NCBI GenBank assembly: GCA_947477565.1
Contig: CANJUR010000009.1
Span: 58,218-122,217 of the forward strand
DNA from: Deltaproteobacteria bacterium
GTDB taxonomy: Bacteria > Myxococcota_A > Polyangia > Polyangiales > Ga0077539
Length of the DNA stretch: 64,000 nt
Direction: 5' to 3'
The position numbers and the translations under genes were made by a program. Positions 53,491 to 61,876 of the stretch are shown one piece after another. The notes under the pieces were generated by a model. It made no database searches and was not told the DNA's origin. It worked only from the letters and a program-made list of their open reading frames with translations. Position 1 is the first letter of the stretch. Each line of letters starts with the position of its first letter.

Positions 53491-55002
53491 TTGTTAGCTA
53501 CCACCCATGCAAGCACGCTCATCGGCCTCGATTCGCACCCAGTGCAGGTCGAGGTAGACATCGCCCGAGGACTCCCAGCCTTCGACCTCGTCGGGCTCGC
53601 CGAGGTGGCCGTGCGGGAGTCGCGCACCCGCGTCCGCGCTGCCATGGAACAAGCGGGCTACCCCTTCCCGCTGCGGCGCGTGACGGTCAACCTCGCGCCC
53701 GCGGACGTGAAGAAAGCCGGCACCGGCTTCGACCTCGCCATCGCCGTCGCCACCCTCGCCGCCGCGGGCGACTGCCCCATCGTCGGACTCGACCGATGGC
53801 TGATCCTCGGTGAGCTGTCCCTCACCGGCAACGTGCGCCCGGTGCGCGGAATACTCCCCCAGGTATTGGCCGCGCGCGATCGCGGAATGCGCGGGGCGAT
53901 TGTCCCTCTGGAGAACGGCGCGGAGGCGGCGGTGGTGGAGGGCATCGAGGTGCGCGGCGCCGACACCCTTCGCGCGGTCTGCGAGTTTCTCAGCGGGCGA
54001 GGCGAGCTACCGCTCATCGATCGCACCCGCATCGTGGACTTCGCGACCGGCGACAACCTCGAGGTGCTCGACCTCCTCGATGTGCGAGGCCAGGCACACG
54101 CCAAGCGCGCGCTGGAGATCGCCGCGGCGGGCGGACACAACGTGCTCCTCATGGGCCCACCCGGCGGCGGGAAAACCATGCTGGCGCGGGCGCTTCCGGC
54201 GCTGCTGCCGCCGCTCACGTTTCGCGAAGCCATGGAGGTCACCGCAGTGCACTCCGTCGCAGGAACCCTCCGCCCGGGAGTGTCGCTCCTGCGCGATCGC
54301 CCCTTCCGCGCGCCGCACCACACGGCGAGCGCGGCAGGGCTGGCGGGAGGCGGTGATCCGCCGCGGCCCGGGGAGATCGCGCTGGCGCACAACGGGGTGC
54401 TCTTCCTCGACGAGCTACCCGAGTTTCCGCGGGAGAGCCTGGAGGCCCTGCGCGAGCCCCTGGAGGAGGGGCACATCACCATCGTGCGAGCACGCTCGCG
54501 GGCGCGGTATCCCGCGCGCTTCACCCTGGTCGCGGCGATGAACCCGTGTCCGTGCGGCTACGCCGGCGATCCATCCGATCGGTGCGATTGCTCCGAAGAG
54601 CGGGTGAAGCGCTACCGCGGTCGCATCTCGGGTCCGCTGCTCGACCGGATCGACCTGTTGGTTCCGTTGCCGCCGGTGCGGGCGGCGCAGTTGACCGAAG
54701 GGCCGGCGGGGCCGTCGAGCGAGGAGGTGAGGCTGCGCGTGGCGACCGCGCGCACCGTGGCCGAAGGGCGGAGCGGGGACTGCAACGCGCGGCTCAATGT
54801 GAGGCAACTGCGGGAGGTGGCGGCGCTCGACGCGACGAGCACGCGGCTGCTCACCGACGCGAGCGACCGGCTGGGGCTGAGCGCGCGAGCGATTCATCGG
54901 GTGATGAAGCTCGCGCGAACCATCGCCGACCTCGACGGGAGCGACCTGGTGGCGGCGCACCACCTGGCGGAGGCGATCGGGTACCGCGTCACCGGGACGT
55001 AG
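53491..55002 (+). CDS. comM: YifB/ComM-type magnesium-chelatase-related AAA ATPase
   Basis: The 503-residue protein has an N-terminal Lon-like subdomain (VEVDIARGLPAFDLVGLAEV). The Mg-chelatase-type AAA core begins GPPGGGKTMLARALPALLPP near residue 235, with Walker B FLDELPEF near 320 and CPCGYAGD near 350. A C-terminal helical lid follows. ComM is a branch-migration helicase that helps integrate transforming DNA. The start is TTG 53491, with GGAGGA 7 nt upstream, giving the usual length of about 505. The in-frame sequence from 53314 looks non-coding. Confidence 0.9.
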   Translation: MLATTHASTLIGLDSHPVQVEVDIARGLPAFDLVGLAEVAVRESRTRVRAAMEQAGYPFPLRRVTVNLAPADVKKAGTGFDLAIAVATLAAAGDCPIVGLDRWLILGELSLTGNVRPVRGILPQVLAARDRGMRGAIVPLENGAEAAVVEGIEVRGADTLRAVCEFLSGRGELPLIDRTRIVDFATGDNLEVLDLLDVRGQAHAKRALEIAAAGGHNVLLMGPPGGGKTMLARALPALLPPLTFREAMEVTAVHSVAGTLRPGVSLLRDRPFRAPHHTASAAGLAGGGDPPRPGEIALAHNGVLFLDELPEFPRESLEALREPLEEGHITIVRARSRARYPARFTLVAAMNPCPCGYAGDPSDRCDCSEERVKRYRGRISGPLLDRIDLLVPLPPVRAAQLTEGPAGPSSEEVRLRVATARTVAEGRSGDCNARLNVRQLREVAALDATSTRLLTDASDRLGLSARAIHRVMKLARTIADLDGSDLVAAHHLAEAIGYRVTGT

Positions 55003-55019
55003 CGCAGGGGCGAAGCTGG

Positions 55020-55071
55020 CCACGGAATACCTGCACAGGAATCCGGACATTCCTGCGCAGGAATCCCGTGG
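55020..55071. terminator. Large hairpin between convergent comM and the lipase operon
   Basis: Arms 55020-55042 and 55049-55071 (CCACGG at the base, CAGGAAT at the tip) pair over 23 bp with three mismatches around CCGGAC. The right arm is itself palindromic (ATTCCTGCGCAGGAAT). There is no T run. It probably ends or insulates both transcripts. Confidence 0.6.
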
Positions 55072-55080
55072 AGGGGGGTA

Positions 55081-55371
55081 TCAGTCCTCGCCGGGAGCGG
55101 ATCTGGCCGTCTCTTCGATGACCGCGGTGAGCACCGTCCCCACCGCGCGATTGACCAGTCGGATGCTCTCGTAGACGCCCGTCAGCACCGCCCCATGGGC
55201 GACGTGCACCAGCCGCGCGGGGGCCGCCACCGGGGGGATCGCTTCAAGCACCGCGAAGGTGCGCTCGGCGGTCGCGCGGTGCGCCCGCTCGACGGCGCTC
55301 GAGCCGTGCTCGACGACGTCTTCCAGGAGCGCTCGTAGGCCCAGGAGGCGCTGCTTGCTGGTCTTGTTCAT
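55081..55371 (-). CDS. Small helical protein coupled to a lipase-like gene
   Basis: The 96-residue protein is predicted almost all helical, with mild hydrophobicity and no signal peptide (KQRLLGLRALLEDVVEHGSS and onward). Composition resembles phasin-like or lipase-modulator proteins, but there is no clear match. ATG 55371 overlaps the lipase stop (ATGA), so it is translated together with it and probably interacts with it. Confidence 0.6.
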   Translation of the reverse strand: MNKTSKQRLLGLRALLEDVVEHGSSAVERAHRATAERTFAVLEAIPPVAAPARLVHVAHGAVLTGVYESIRLVNRAVGTVLTAVIEETARSAPGED

Positions 55372-56309
55372 GGAGCTTCACACCATGCGCGGAGCTGCGC
55401 GTAGACGTCCAGCGAGCGCGGAATCGCTGCGTGACTCAACCCTGGAAACACCCGCACGCGCGACGGGTCGAGCCCCTCGCCGAGGGAGCGCCAGCCCGTG
55501 GCGCTGGAGATGGGCACCACCGCGTCGCCGAAGAGGGCCGTCACCCAACGCTCGTCGGAAAGCGCCCCGGCGACGAGGTGATGCGTGATTGCCGGCAGCA
55601 GCGGGACGGGATGTTCGGGGTCGCGCAGGGTGACGCGGAGCGTGCGGCGGGCGCGGTCTTCGTGGCGGAGGTCGGCGTCGCCGAGGTCTTTGAGGCCGTC
55701 GCTTCGCAGGTCGGCGAGGTCGGCGATGAGCCGGGTGTACGGGTCGGGAATCGCCTGGAGCACGGCGCTGACGATGCGTCCGACGCGCTCGAGGGGTGCG
55801 CCGCGGTGGGGCGTTCCGACGTAGAGGGCGCGGCGGACGAGCGGGAGCCACGGAGCGGCCGCGAGCGCGGCGGAGTGCGAGGCCGCGCGCACCACGAGGC
55901 CTCCCATGCTGTACCCGAGCAGCACGATCTCTTCGAGCGGAACAGGGTATTCCGCAGCGAGCGTGGTCAGCAGTGCGGAGAGCGCGACGCCGTTGTCGGC
56001 GATGGGCAGCCCGGAGTTGTAGCGAACATAGAGCGGGGTGAGCCCGAGGTCGGCGCGGAGGAGCGATCCGTAGTCACGGCCATCGGGCATGGCGAAGACG
56101 GACTCGGTGTTCATGAGGCCGTGGACGAGCACGACGACCCGGGGCGTCGCGGCGGGGTAGGCGTCGGCGAGGGCGACGCGCGTTGCGGCGACCAGGGCAC
56201 CGTGGAGATGCAACGCCATCGGCAGCGCGAGGCCGTTGTCGGTGCGAACGAGGTAGTCGCCGACGGCGCCGTTGAGGATGCCGAGCGCGAGGTCGAGCTT
56301 CTGTCCCAT
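55368..56309 (-). CDS. Alpha/beta hydrolase (lipase/esterase-like)
   Basis: The 313-residue protein has the lipase pattern: the oxyanion loop VVVLVHGLMN near 60, the nucleophile elbow LLGYSMGG with Ser134, VGTPHRGAP near 160, a late Asp in FGDAVVP (about 265) and His in GLSHAAIP (about 298). It has no signal peptide, so an intracellular ester or PHA-type substrate is possible. ATG 56309 lacks a strong ribosome site; GTG 56336 is an alternative. A small helical protein is translated from its overlapping stop. Confidence 0.75.
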   Translation of the reverse strand: MGQKLDLALGILNGAVGDYLVRTDNGLALPMALHLHGALVAATRVALADAYPAATPRVVVLVHGLMNTESVFAMPDGRDYGSLLRADLGLTPLYVRYNSGLPIADNGVALSALLTTLAAEYPVPLEEIVLLGYSMGGLVVRAASHSAALAAAPWLPLVRRALYVGTPHRGAPLERVGRIVSAVLQAIPDPYTRLIADLADLRSDGLKDLGDADLRHEDRARRTLRVTLRDPEHPVPLLPAITHHLVAGALSDERWVTALFGDAVVPISSATGWRSLGEGLDPSRVRVFPGLSHAAIPRSLDVYAQLRAWCEAP

Positions 56310-56380
56310 GGAGGCGGAGAGAAGCTCTTTGCACACAGCTTGAAAAGAAGGCGAGACGCGAAACGGCGGGAAAAAGACGC

Positions 56381-57247
56381 TCAGCCCTTGCTGCGCAGGG
56401 CGACGTCTTCGCCGTGCACGCCGCGGAGCAGGTCGAGGTCTTTGTTGCTGCCCAGGAGGAGGGCGATGTTTTTGTCGGTGAGGCTGTCGAAGATCTTCGC
56501 GCCGCGCTCGTCGGCGACGAGGTCTTTGTACATGCGCGAGAGGGCCTCGAAGTCCTTGATGAAGCACGCGCCGCCGGCGCCGCGGCCGGACTTGTGGACC
56601 GGGTTCATGTACGTCGGGCCGTTGTCCGGGTCGGCGGACATCGCCTGGCGAATGACGTCCCAGTTCACGTCGTGCTTCGAGACGAGGTCGTAGAAGAGGT
56701 TGATAAACACCACACGCACGAACCCGAGCGCGTTGCGGCCGTACTTGATGAACTCCGCCTCGCGCGCCGAGCAGACGATGGCGTAGTTGGCCTTCGGCAG
56801 CACCTTGAGCACCTCCTCGGCCGCGGCTCGGTACTCCGCCGTGTCCACCGGGATGCCCACGATGTTGCGGGTGGGGTTCTCCGCGTCGTGCTTGGCCGTC
56901 GCCACGGACAAGAACTCCGGCGAGTGCATCACCTTCAAGTCTGGGTACTGCTTCTGAATCGACTCCGTCGTGCCCGGCACCAGGGTCGATTTGATGACCA
57001 CGGTCTTGCCCTTGCCGACGAGCGAGAGGGTGCCGCGCACGATGCTGTCGTCGAAGCCTTCGGGCGTGGTCGGCGTCGGCACGGCGACAAACACGATGTC
57101 GCAGTCTTTGATGAGCCCCGCGTTGTGCGTGTAGGGCTCCTCCCTGGCGAAGCGCGCCACCCGATAACCGCGGCGCTCAAAGTCGTCCGCATAGGTCTTG
57201 CCGATCCAGCCCTGCCCGATGAATCCGATGGTCTTGTCCGTGGTCAT
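56381..57247 (-). CDS. Short UDP-glucose/GDP-mannose dehydrogenase-like protein
   Basis: The 288-residue protein has an N-terminal NAD-binding domain (IGFIGQGWIGKTYADDFERRG) and the central dehydrogenase helix domain. IKSTLVPGTTE lies near 92, EFLSVATAKHD near 112, and the catalytic Cys motif GRGAGGACFIKDF near 235. Standard enzymes are about 390-450 residues because they carry a C-terminal NDP-sugar-binding domain, which is absent here. It may work with a separate partner or on another substrate. ATG 57247 is the family start. It is divergent from pilA. Confidence 0.8.
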   Translation of the reverse strand: MTTDKTIGFIGQGWIGKTYADDFERRGYRVARFAREEPYTHNAGLIKDCDIVFVAVPTPTTPEGFDDSIVRGTLSLVGKGKTVVIKSTLVPGTTESIQKQYPDLKVMHSPEFLSVATAKHDAENPTRNIVGIPVDTAEYRAAAEEVLKVLPKANYAIVCSAREAEFIKYGRNALGFVRVVFINLFYDLVSKHDVNWDVIRQAMSADPDNGPTYMNPVHKSGRGAGGACFIKDFEALSRMYKDLVADERGAKIFDSLTDKNIALLLGSNKDLDLLRGVHGEDVALRSKG

Positions 57248-57717
57248 GATGCGCGCGTACCTGTCCTCTGGTTGGGTCTCGAGAGCGTCGTGAAGTTACG
57301 CCGGGGAAAGCGGTGATGGCCCCGAACCATCCTGCGCACCGACGGTGGGCGTCAACGTGCTGCAGCGCCACCGTGCACGTCTTGTTCAGCTCATCGATGG
57401 GTCTGTATCCGAAGTTTGCCCCACACGCAGCACGCCGGACCCCGACGAATCCCACGAGGGCCCCCACGATACCTGACAAATCGCGGCACCGCAGATCGAC
57501 CTTTCGCGTCACCCAGAACCCCCACATCGCACCCTCGAAGAAACGACATGAACAATAAATACCGAGCAACCCTTGAACAAACACATGCAGAAAAAGATCC
57601 GCATGGCTCTTGGCACCATTCCGGCATGCGCTGATTGTATTGCGGTTGGGGGCTTCGCGCCCCGATCCCAAACCGTGGCGCCCCAGGGCCCCCCCCCGAA
57701 AGACGGAGATCACTTCG
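57248..57717. other. Divergent region between the dehydrogenase and pilA, 470 bp
   Basis: It contains the candidate sigma-54 promoter for pilA (57611-57626). An in-frame 81-codon stretch at 57313-57558 on the plus strand has no recognisable features. The long region leaves room for an activator such as PilR. Confidence 0.5.
57611..57626 (+). promoter_or_regulatory. Candidate sigma-54 promoter for pilA
   Basis: TGGCACCATTCCGGCA matches the -24 element TGGCAC exactly and has GCA at the -12 position with correct spacing; the two bases before GC are CG rather than TT. The pilin start is 92 nt downstream. Pilin genes are commonly RpoN/PilR-dependent, which supports the call. Confidence 0.5.
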
Positions 57718-58218
57718 ATGAAGCGTTCCATGAAGAAGGTTCTCGCTGGCTTCACCCTGGTGGAGCTGATGATCGTCGTGGTGATTCTCGGCATCCTCGC
57801 GGCGGTGGCGATTCCTGCCTTTACCCGGTACGTCAAGCGCTCCAAGACCAGCGAAGCGACGGGCAATATCTCGAAGATCTACCAAGGGGAGATCGCTTAC
57901 TTCAACCAGTCGTCCGAGCGCTCGGTGGCCAGCTTCGCCTCGGCGATCCCGCTTCCCGCAGCCGCCCCCACCGCGTCGAAGTACCCGGCTCAGCCCACGG
58001 CGTTTACCAGCGATTCCGGCTGGAGTGCGATCGGGTTCTCCATCGATGCGCCGCTGTACTATCAGTACGCAGTCTCCGCGAGTGATCGTCGCTTCACCGC
58101 CACCGCGGTCGGCAACATCGACGGCGACAATATCAACTCCAGCTTCAGCCGCACAGCGGAGCTCAACTCCGGTGAGATTCAGGGCGGCCAGATCGTCATC
58201 GCAAGCGAACTCGAGTGA
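57718..58218 (+). CDS. pilA: Type IV pilin PilA
   Basis: The 166-residue prepilin has a short leader [11 protein letters not shown] and the processing site [11 protein letters not shown] (cleavage before Phe12, with Glu five residues into the mature chain). The hydrophobic helix [16 protein letters not shown] and a globular C-terminal domain follow. There is no Cys pair for a disulfide loop. It polymerises into pili for twitching/social motility or attachment. ATG 57718 has GGAGA about 8 nt upstream. It converges with the flavin oxidoreductase gene. Confidence 0.93.
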   Translation: MKRSMKKVLAGFTLVELMIVVVILGILAAVAIPAFTRYVKRSKTSEATGNISKIYQGEIAYFNQSSERSVASFASAIPLPAAAPTASKYPAQPTAFTSDSGWSAIGFSIDAPLYYQYAVSASDRRFTATAVGNIDGDNINSSFSRTAELNSGEIQGGQIVIASELE

Positions 58219-58257
58219 CCACCGCGGCCTTCCCTCCCTTCTGACTCCGCTCACCCC

Positions 58258-59730
58258 TCAGCGCTCCTCCCACTTCGGCGCCTCCAACCGACGGCGGCCA
58301 TCCCTCGATCGGCCTGCCGGCTCGGTCGAAACCACCCGATCCCATAGTTGGCAAGTGACCTCCTTGTGGTGCTCGTCGAGGGCCTCGCAGTAGTTCGTCA
58401 ACTTGCAGCGACGCACCTCCGCCCCGCGACCCAGTCGAACCTTGCGCCACCAGTCAGGGTCCGCGAGGCTCTGCCGCGCCGAGGCCACCACGTCGCAATC
58501 GCCCGCCCGCAGCGCCGCCTCGGCCAGGCGGTATCCGTTGACTCCCCCTGCGGCGATCACCGGGGTCGATAGACCCGCCGCTGCGATCGCAGCCTTCACT
58601 CCTCGCGCGAGACCGAGGTTGCGACCGAACGGTCCGCGCACGTCCGACCGAACCGTCGGCATGCACTCGTGGCCGCTCTCGCCCGTGTACGGATAGACCG
58701 CCTGCCCCACCTTCGGAGTCCGCGCGTCCTCGAACTTCCCTCCCTTCGAGACGGACACGAAGTCCATCCCCGCGACCGCCAGCGCAGCACCGAAGTACGC
58801 CCCGTCGGCGGCCGTGCTCCCACCCGCGATGGCCTCGTCCCCGAGCAGCCGACACCCCACGCAAAACCTCTCGGAGACCCGCGCGCGCACCGCCGCGAAG
58901 ACCTCCCGCGGCAGCCGGATTCGCCCCTCGCGCGTCTGCCCGTACCCGTCCGCGCGGTCGTTGAGCGCCGAGAGAAACGACGCCATCGTGTACGCGTGGG
59001 CGTAGTGCAGTTCGACCCCGTCGAAGCCCGCCGCCTCGGCGCGCGCCGCCGCGTCCGCGAACAGCCCCGGCAGCACCTCGGGCAGCGCACGAATGTGAGG
59101 GAGGTGCACGTCGGTCACGCGCTCGCGGGCCCCCCGGCGGAGGTCGTCGCACTCGCGAGCCGTCAGCACCGCGTCCAGTTGCTCGTCGGGGAGCGTGGCC
59201 AGCGCGGCGCGCACCACGTCGTCCGCTGCGTGCGAGAGAGAGACATCCGCGAGCAGCGCCGCGAGCCGCCCTCGGTGGCCGTCGTCAACCTGCAGAAAGC
59301 GCCGAAAATACACTGCGGACTCCGGGCGACGACGAATCGCGAGGAAGTCGATCAGCTGAATAAACACCCGCGTGCGCCCCGCCGAGCGAGCGCGCACCGT
59401 CTCCACGAGACGCCGAAGCCCGGCGATGTAACGGTCGTGCCCGATGCGCAGGAGCGGCCCGCTGGGCACGTCGCGAATGCCGGTGGCCTCGACCACGATG
59501 GCTCCAGGCTCGCCGTCGGCGTAGCGCCCGTACCAGGCGAGGACTGCGTCCGTGACCTCCCCCTCATCGGTCGCGCGCCAGGGCACCATCGCCGGCACCC
59601 ACGTGCGCGCAGTGAGCGTGCAACCGTGCCCGAGCGTCACCGGCGAGAAGAGCCGCGCGTCGGCCGCCTCCTCCGCGGTGGGCCAGGCTTCGGCAGGAAT
59701 CGGATGCACCACGCGCAACGGGTTGCTCAT
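58258..59730 (-). CDS. Old yellow enzyme-family NADH:flavin oxidoreductase
   Basis: The 490-residue protein has an FMN-binding TIM barrel: RLFSPVTLGHG at the start, GFDGVELHYAHAYTMASFLS near 240, and the phosphate-binding GGVNGYRLAEAAL and VASARQSLADPDWW at 400-450. There are Cys pairs near the C-terminus (CKLTNYCEALDEHHKEVTC). It contains an insertion near 150-200 compared with short OYEs. Members reduce activated alkenes or dienoyl-CoA; the natural substrate cannot be told. ATG 59730 is used as the start. Confidence 0.85.
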   Translation of the reverse strand: MSNPLRVVHPIPAEAWPTAEEAADARLFSPVTLGHGCTLTARTWVPAMVPWRATDEGEVTDAVLAWYGRYADGEPGAIVVEATGIRDVPSGPLLRIGHDRYIAGLRRLVETVRARSAGRTRVFIQLIDFLAIRRRPESAVYFRRFLQVDDGHRGRLAALLADVSLSHAADDVVRAALATLPDEQLDAVLTARECDDLRRGARERVTDVHLPHIRALPEVLPGLFADAAARAEAAGFDGVELHYAHAYTMASFLSALNDRADGYGQTREGRIRLPREVFAAVRARVSERFCVGCRLLGDEAIAGGSTAADGAYFGAALAVAGMDFVSVSKGGKFEDARTPKVGQAVYPYTGESGHECMPTVRSDVRGPFGRNLGLARGVKAAIAAAGLSTPVIAAGGVNGYRLAEAALRAGDCDVVASARQSLADPDWWRKVRLGRGAEVRRCKLTNYCEALDEHHKEVTCQLWDRVVSTEPAGRSRDGRRRLEAPKWEER

Positions 59731-59748
59731 CGCGGTCCCATCGTAGCG

Positions 59749-61098
59749 TCACTGCCCCACAGAGAGCGCGACCTCCGTGGGTCGCCAGCACGGCAATCGC
59801 AGCACCAGCCGAGCACCCGCCGAGGCGTCCTCGAAGGCCGCGCTGCCACCGTGCGCCCGGGCGATGCGCGCCACCAGCGCCAGGCCCACGCCGTGCCCCC
59901 GCACCCCCTCCGCACGCACGCTCGCAGACCGGTAAAAAGCGTCAAAAACACGCGCCCGATCGCCGGACGCCACCCCGGGACCGACGTCCGTCACGACCAG
60001 CGCCACGCCGTCCCCGGCCGCCTCCGCGCGCACCGTCACCTCGCCCGTCGGCGCGAACTTCAGCGCGTTGCCCACCGCGTTTTCCACCATCACACGCAGC
60101 AACAGCGCATCGCCCCGTACGTGTAGCCCGTCGTCCACCGACACCCGCACCCGCGCGGCGCTCGCAGGCTCCAGCGTGAGCAGCACCTCCGCGACGACGT
60201 CCGCCAGCGCGACCGCCTCGCGCGAACCGCGCAGCGACTCGTCCGGTGCCGCCAGGATGAGCAGTCGCTCGACCAGCGCCGTCAGACCGCCGAGCGTGCG
60301 CAGCACCCGGCGATGGGAGTCTTTTACATCATGATGTAAAACATCATCAGACTCCGCGGCGAGCTCCAACTCCGCCTGCATCGTGCCGAGCGGGGTGCGT
60401 AGTTCGTGCGCCGCGTTGGCCGCGAAGCGTCGCGACTGGGCCAGCGCCTCGTCGAGCCGCGCAAGCATCTCCCCGAGCGCCACCCGCAGTGCGTCGGTCT
60501 CCGCGTACCCGTCGTTGCCCCCAGGCAGCGCCCGCCCGGGGGCGTCGGCGTCCACCCCGGCGACCTCCTCCCGAAGCCGCTGTAGCGGCCTGACGATGCG
60601 AGCGGATACCGCCCCGCTCAAGCCGAGGCCCGCGAGGCCCGCCAGCGCCGCCGCCAGCAGCGACGCGCCCAACAACAACGACCGCTGCGAGCGCGCTGCC
60701 GCCAGGTCGCTCGCCACCTCCACGGAGCCGGTGGGGAGGGTGATTCGGCACCGACGCCAGCCGTGCGGGGTGCTGCGACAACCGCCGGCAGAGGAAGGCC
60801 GGAGCGTCGCGTCGCCGCCGAGAAAGCGAGGCCCACGGTAGAGCGCGATGCGCACCCCCGCGGCAGCCACCTCCGTCTGCTCGGCGTCGGCATGAGCGCG
60901 CGCCGCGGCGTCGTCCATCGCCGGCGGGACCAGCACCGCGAGCGTCGAGGCCGCACCCCGAAGGCGGTCGTCTTCGCGGTCGAGCATGGAGGTCCAGGCG
61001 ATGGCGGTGGCCAGCACCGCCGCGAGGAGCCCGGAGAGCGCCGCCGTCGCCGCCATCGCGCGGGCCACCCGCTGCGTGAAGGTTCGCGGGCGGGTCAC
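59749..61098 (-). CDS. Two-component sensor histidine kinase
   Basis: The 449-residue protein has two membrane helices (about 15-38 and 140-162) flanking a small periplasmic sensor. A HAMP segment lies near 163-215, the H-box FAANAAHELRTPL has His231, and the HATPase domain has N-box ENAVGNALKF and G-boxes DVGPGV and GHGVGLAL. It autophosphorylates His231 and passes the phosphate to the neighbouring regulator. GTG 61098 overlaps the regulator stop. Confidence 0.92.
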   Translation of the reverse strand: MTRPRTFTQRVARAMAATAALSGLLAAVLATAIAWTSMLDREDDRLRGAASTLAVLVPPAMDDAAARAHADAEQTEVAAAGVRIALYRGPRFLGGDATLRPSSAGGCRSTPHGWRRCRITLPTGSVEVASDLAAARSQRSLLLGASLLAAALAGLAGLGLSGAVSARIVRPLQRLREEVAGVDADAPGRALPGGNDGYAETDALRVALGEMLARLDEALAQSRRFAANAAHELRTPLGTMQAELELAAESDDVLHHDVKDSHRRVLRTLGGLTALVERLLILAAPDESLRGSREAVALADVVAEVLLTLEPASAARVRVSVDDGLHVRGDALLLRVMVENAVGNALKFAPTGEVTVRAEAAGDGVALVVTDVGPGVASGDRARVFDAFYRSASVRAEGVRGHGVGLALVARIARAHGGSAAFEDASAGARLVLRLPCWRPTEVALSVGQ

Positions 61099-61757
61099 TC
61101 GCCGCTCCCGAGGGCGTAGCCCTCCCCGCGGACCGTGCGCAGCGTCGCGGCCCCGAGCTTGCGCCGCACCCGCGCAGTCAACACATCAAGGCTCGCGCTC
61201 GCCTGCGGGGAGTCGTCTCCCCACACCCCATCAAGGATCTCCCCGCGACGCGCCACCCTCCCCCCGCGCAGCGACAAGAACTCCACCAACGCCCACTCCC
61301 GTGCCGTCAGCGGCACCTCGACGCCCCCGACCATCGCGCGCCGCGCCGCGAAATCGAGGGTCACCGTCCCGTGCCGCCACGTCGTCGGCGCCGCCGCGGG
61401 CCCGCGTCGGCCAAGCACCCGCACCCGAGCCCGCAACTCGGCCACCGCGAAGGGCTTGGCGAGGAAGTCGTCCGCGCCGGACTCCAGGCCCTCCACCCGC
61501 CGGGCCACCGCGCCCTGCGCCGTCAACATCATGATCGGTACACGCTCGCCCGAAGCCCGCAGCGAACGACAGAGGTCCATCCCCGACCCGTCGGGTAGAC
61601 CGAGGTCAAGCACGATCACCTCCGCAGCGCCCTCCGCCAACGCCGCGCGCGCCCCGGCCACGGTGCCGACCGCGATCACCGTGTGCCCGTCACGAACCAA
61701 CGCGCGGGTCACCAGATCCCGGAGTTCGGCGTTGTCGTCGACCAGCAGCACCCGCAC
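61095..61757 (-). CDS. OmpR/PhoB-family response regulator
   Basis: The 220-residue protein has a receiver domain with acidic pocket VDDN, phospho-acceptor Asp51 in VLDLGLPDG, and Lys in LAKPF near 103. A winged-helix DNA-binding domain lies near 125-218 (LTAREWALVEFLSLRGGRVA). It is first in the two-gene operon with the histidine kinase. The stimulus is unknown. ATG 61757 is the family start. Confidence 0.93.
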   Translation of the reverse strand: MRVLLVDDNAELRDLVTRALVRDGHTVIAVGTVAGARAALAEGAAEVIVLDLGLPDGSGMDLCRSLRASGERVPIMMLTAQGAVARRVEGLESGADDFLAKPFAVAELRARVRVLGRRGPAAAPTTWRHGTVTLDFAARRAMVGGVEVPLTAREWALVEFLSLRGGRVARRGEILDGVWGDDSPQASASLDVLTARVRRKLGAATLRTVRGEGYALGSGE

Positions 61758-61876
61758 GGCGATGCTCAGTAGACCACAGCCCCGGCCCGGATGCGCTCCA
61801 CCGGCCCCCCAAGGCGGTGCGCGCTCATGGCCATCGATTACCTACCCTTGTATGTCCATCTCCGACGAACGGGTGC

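Noticed and set aside
57313..57558. 81-codon plus-strand ORF upstream of pilA
   Set aside because: Low-complexity Pro/Thr/Arg/His composition, no ribosome site, no recognisable family.
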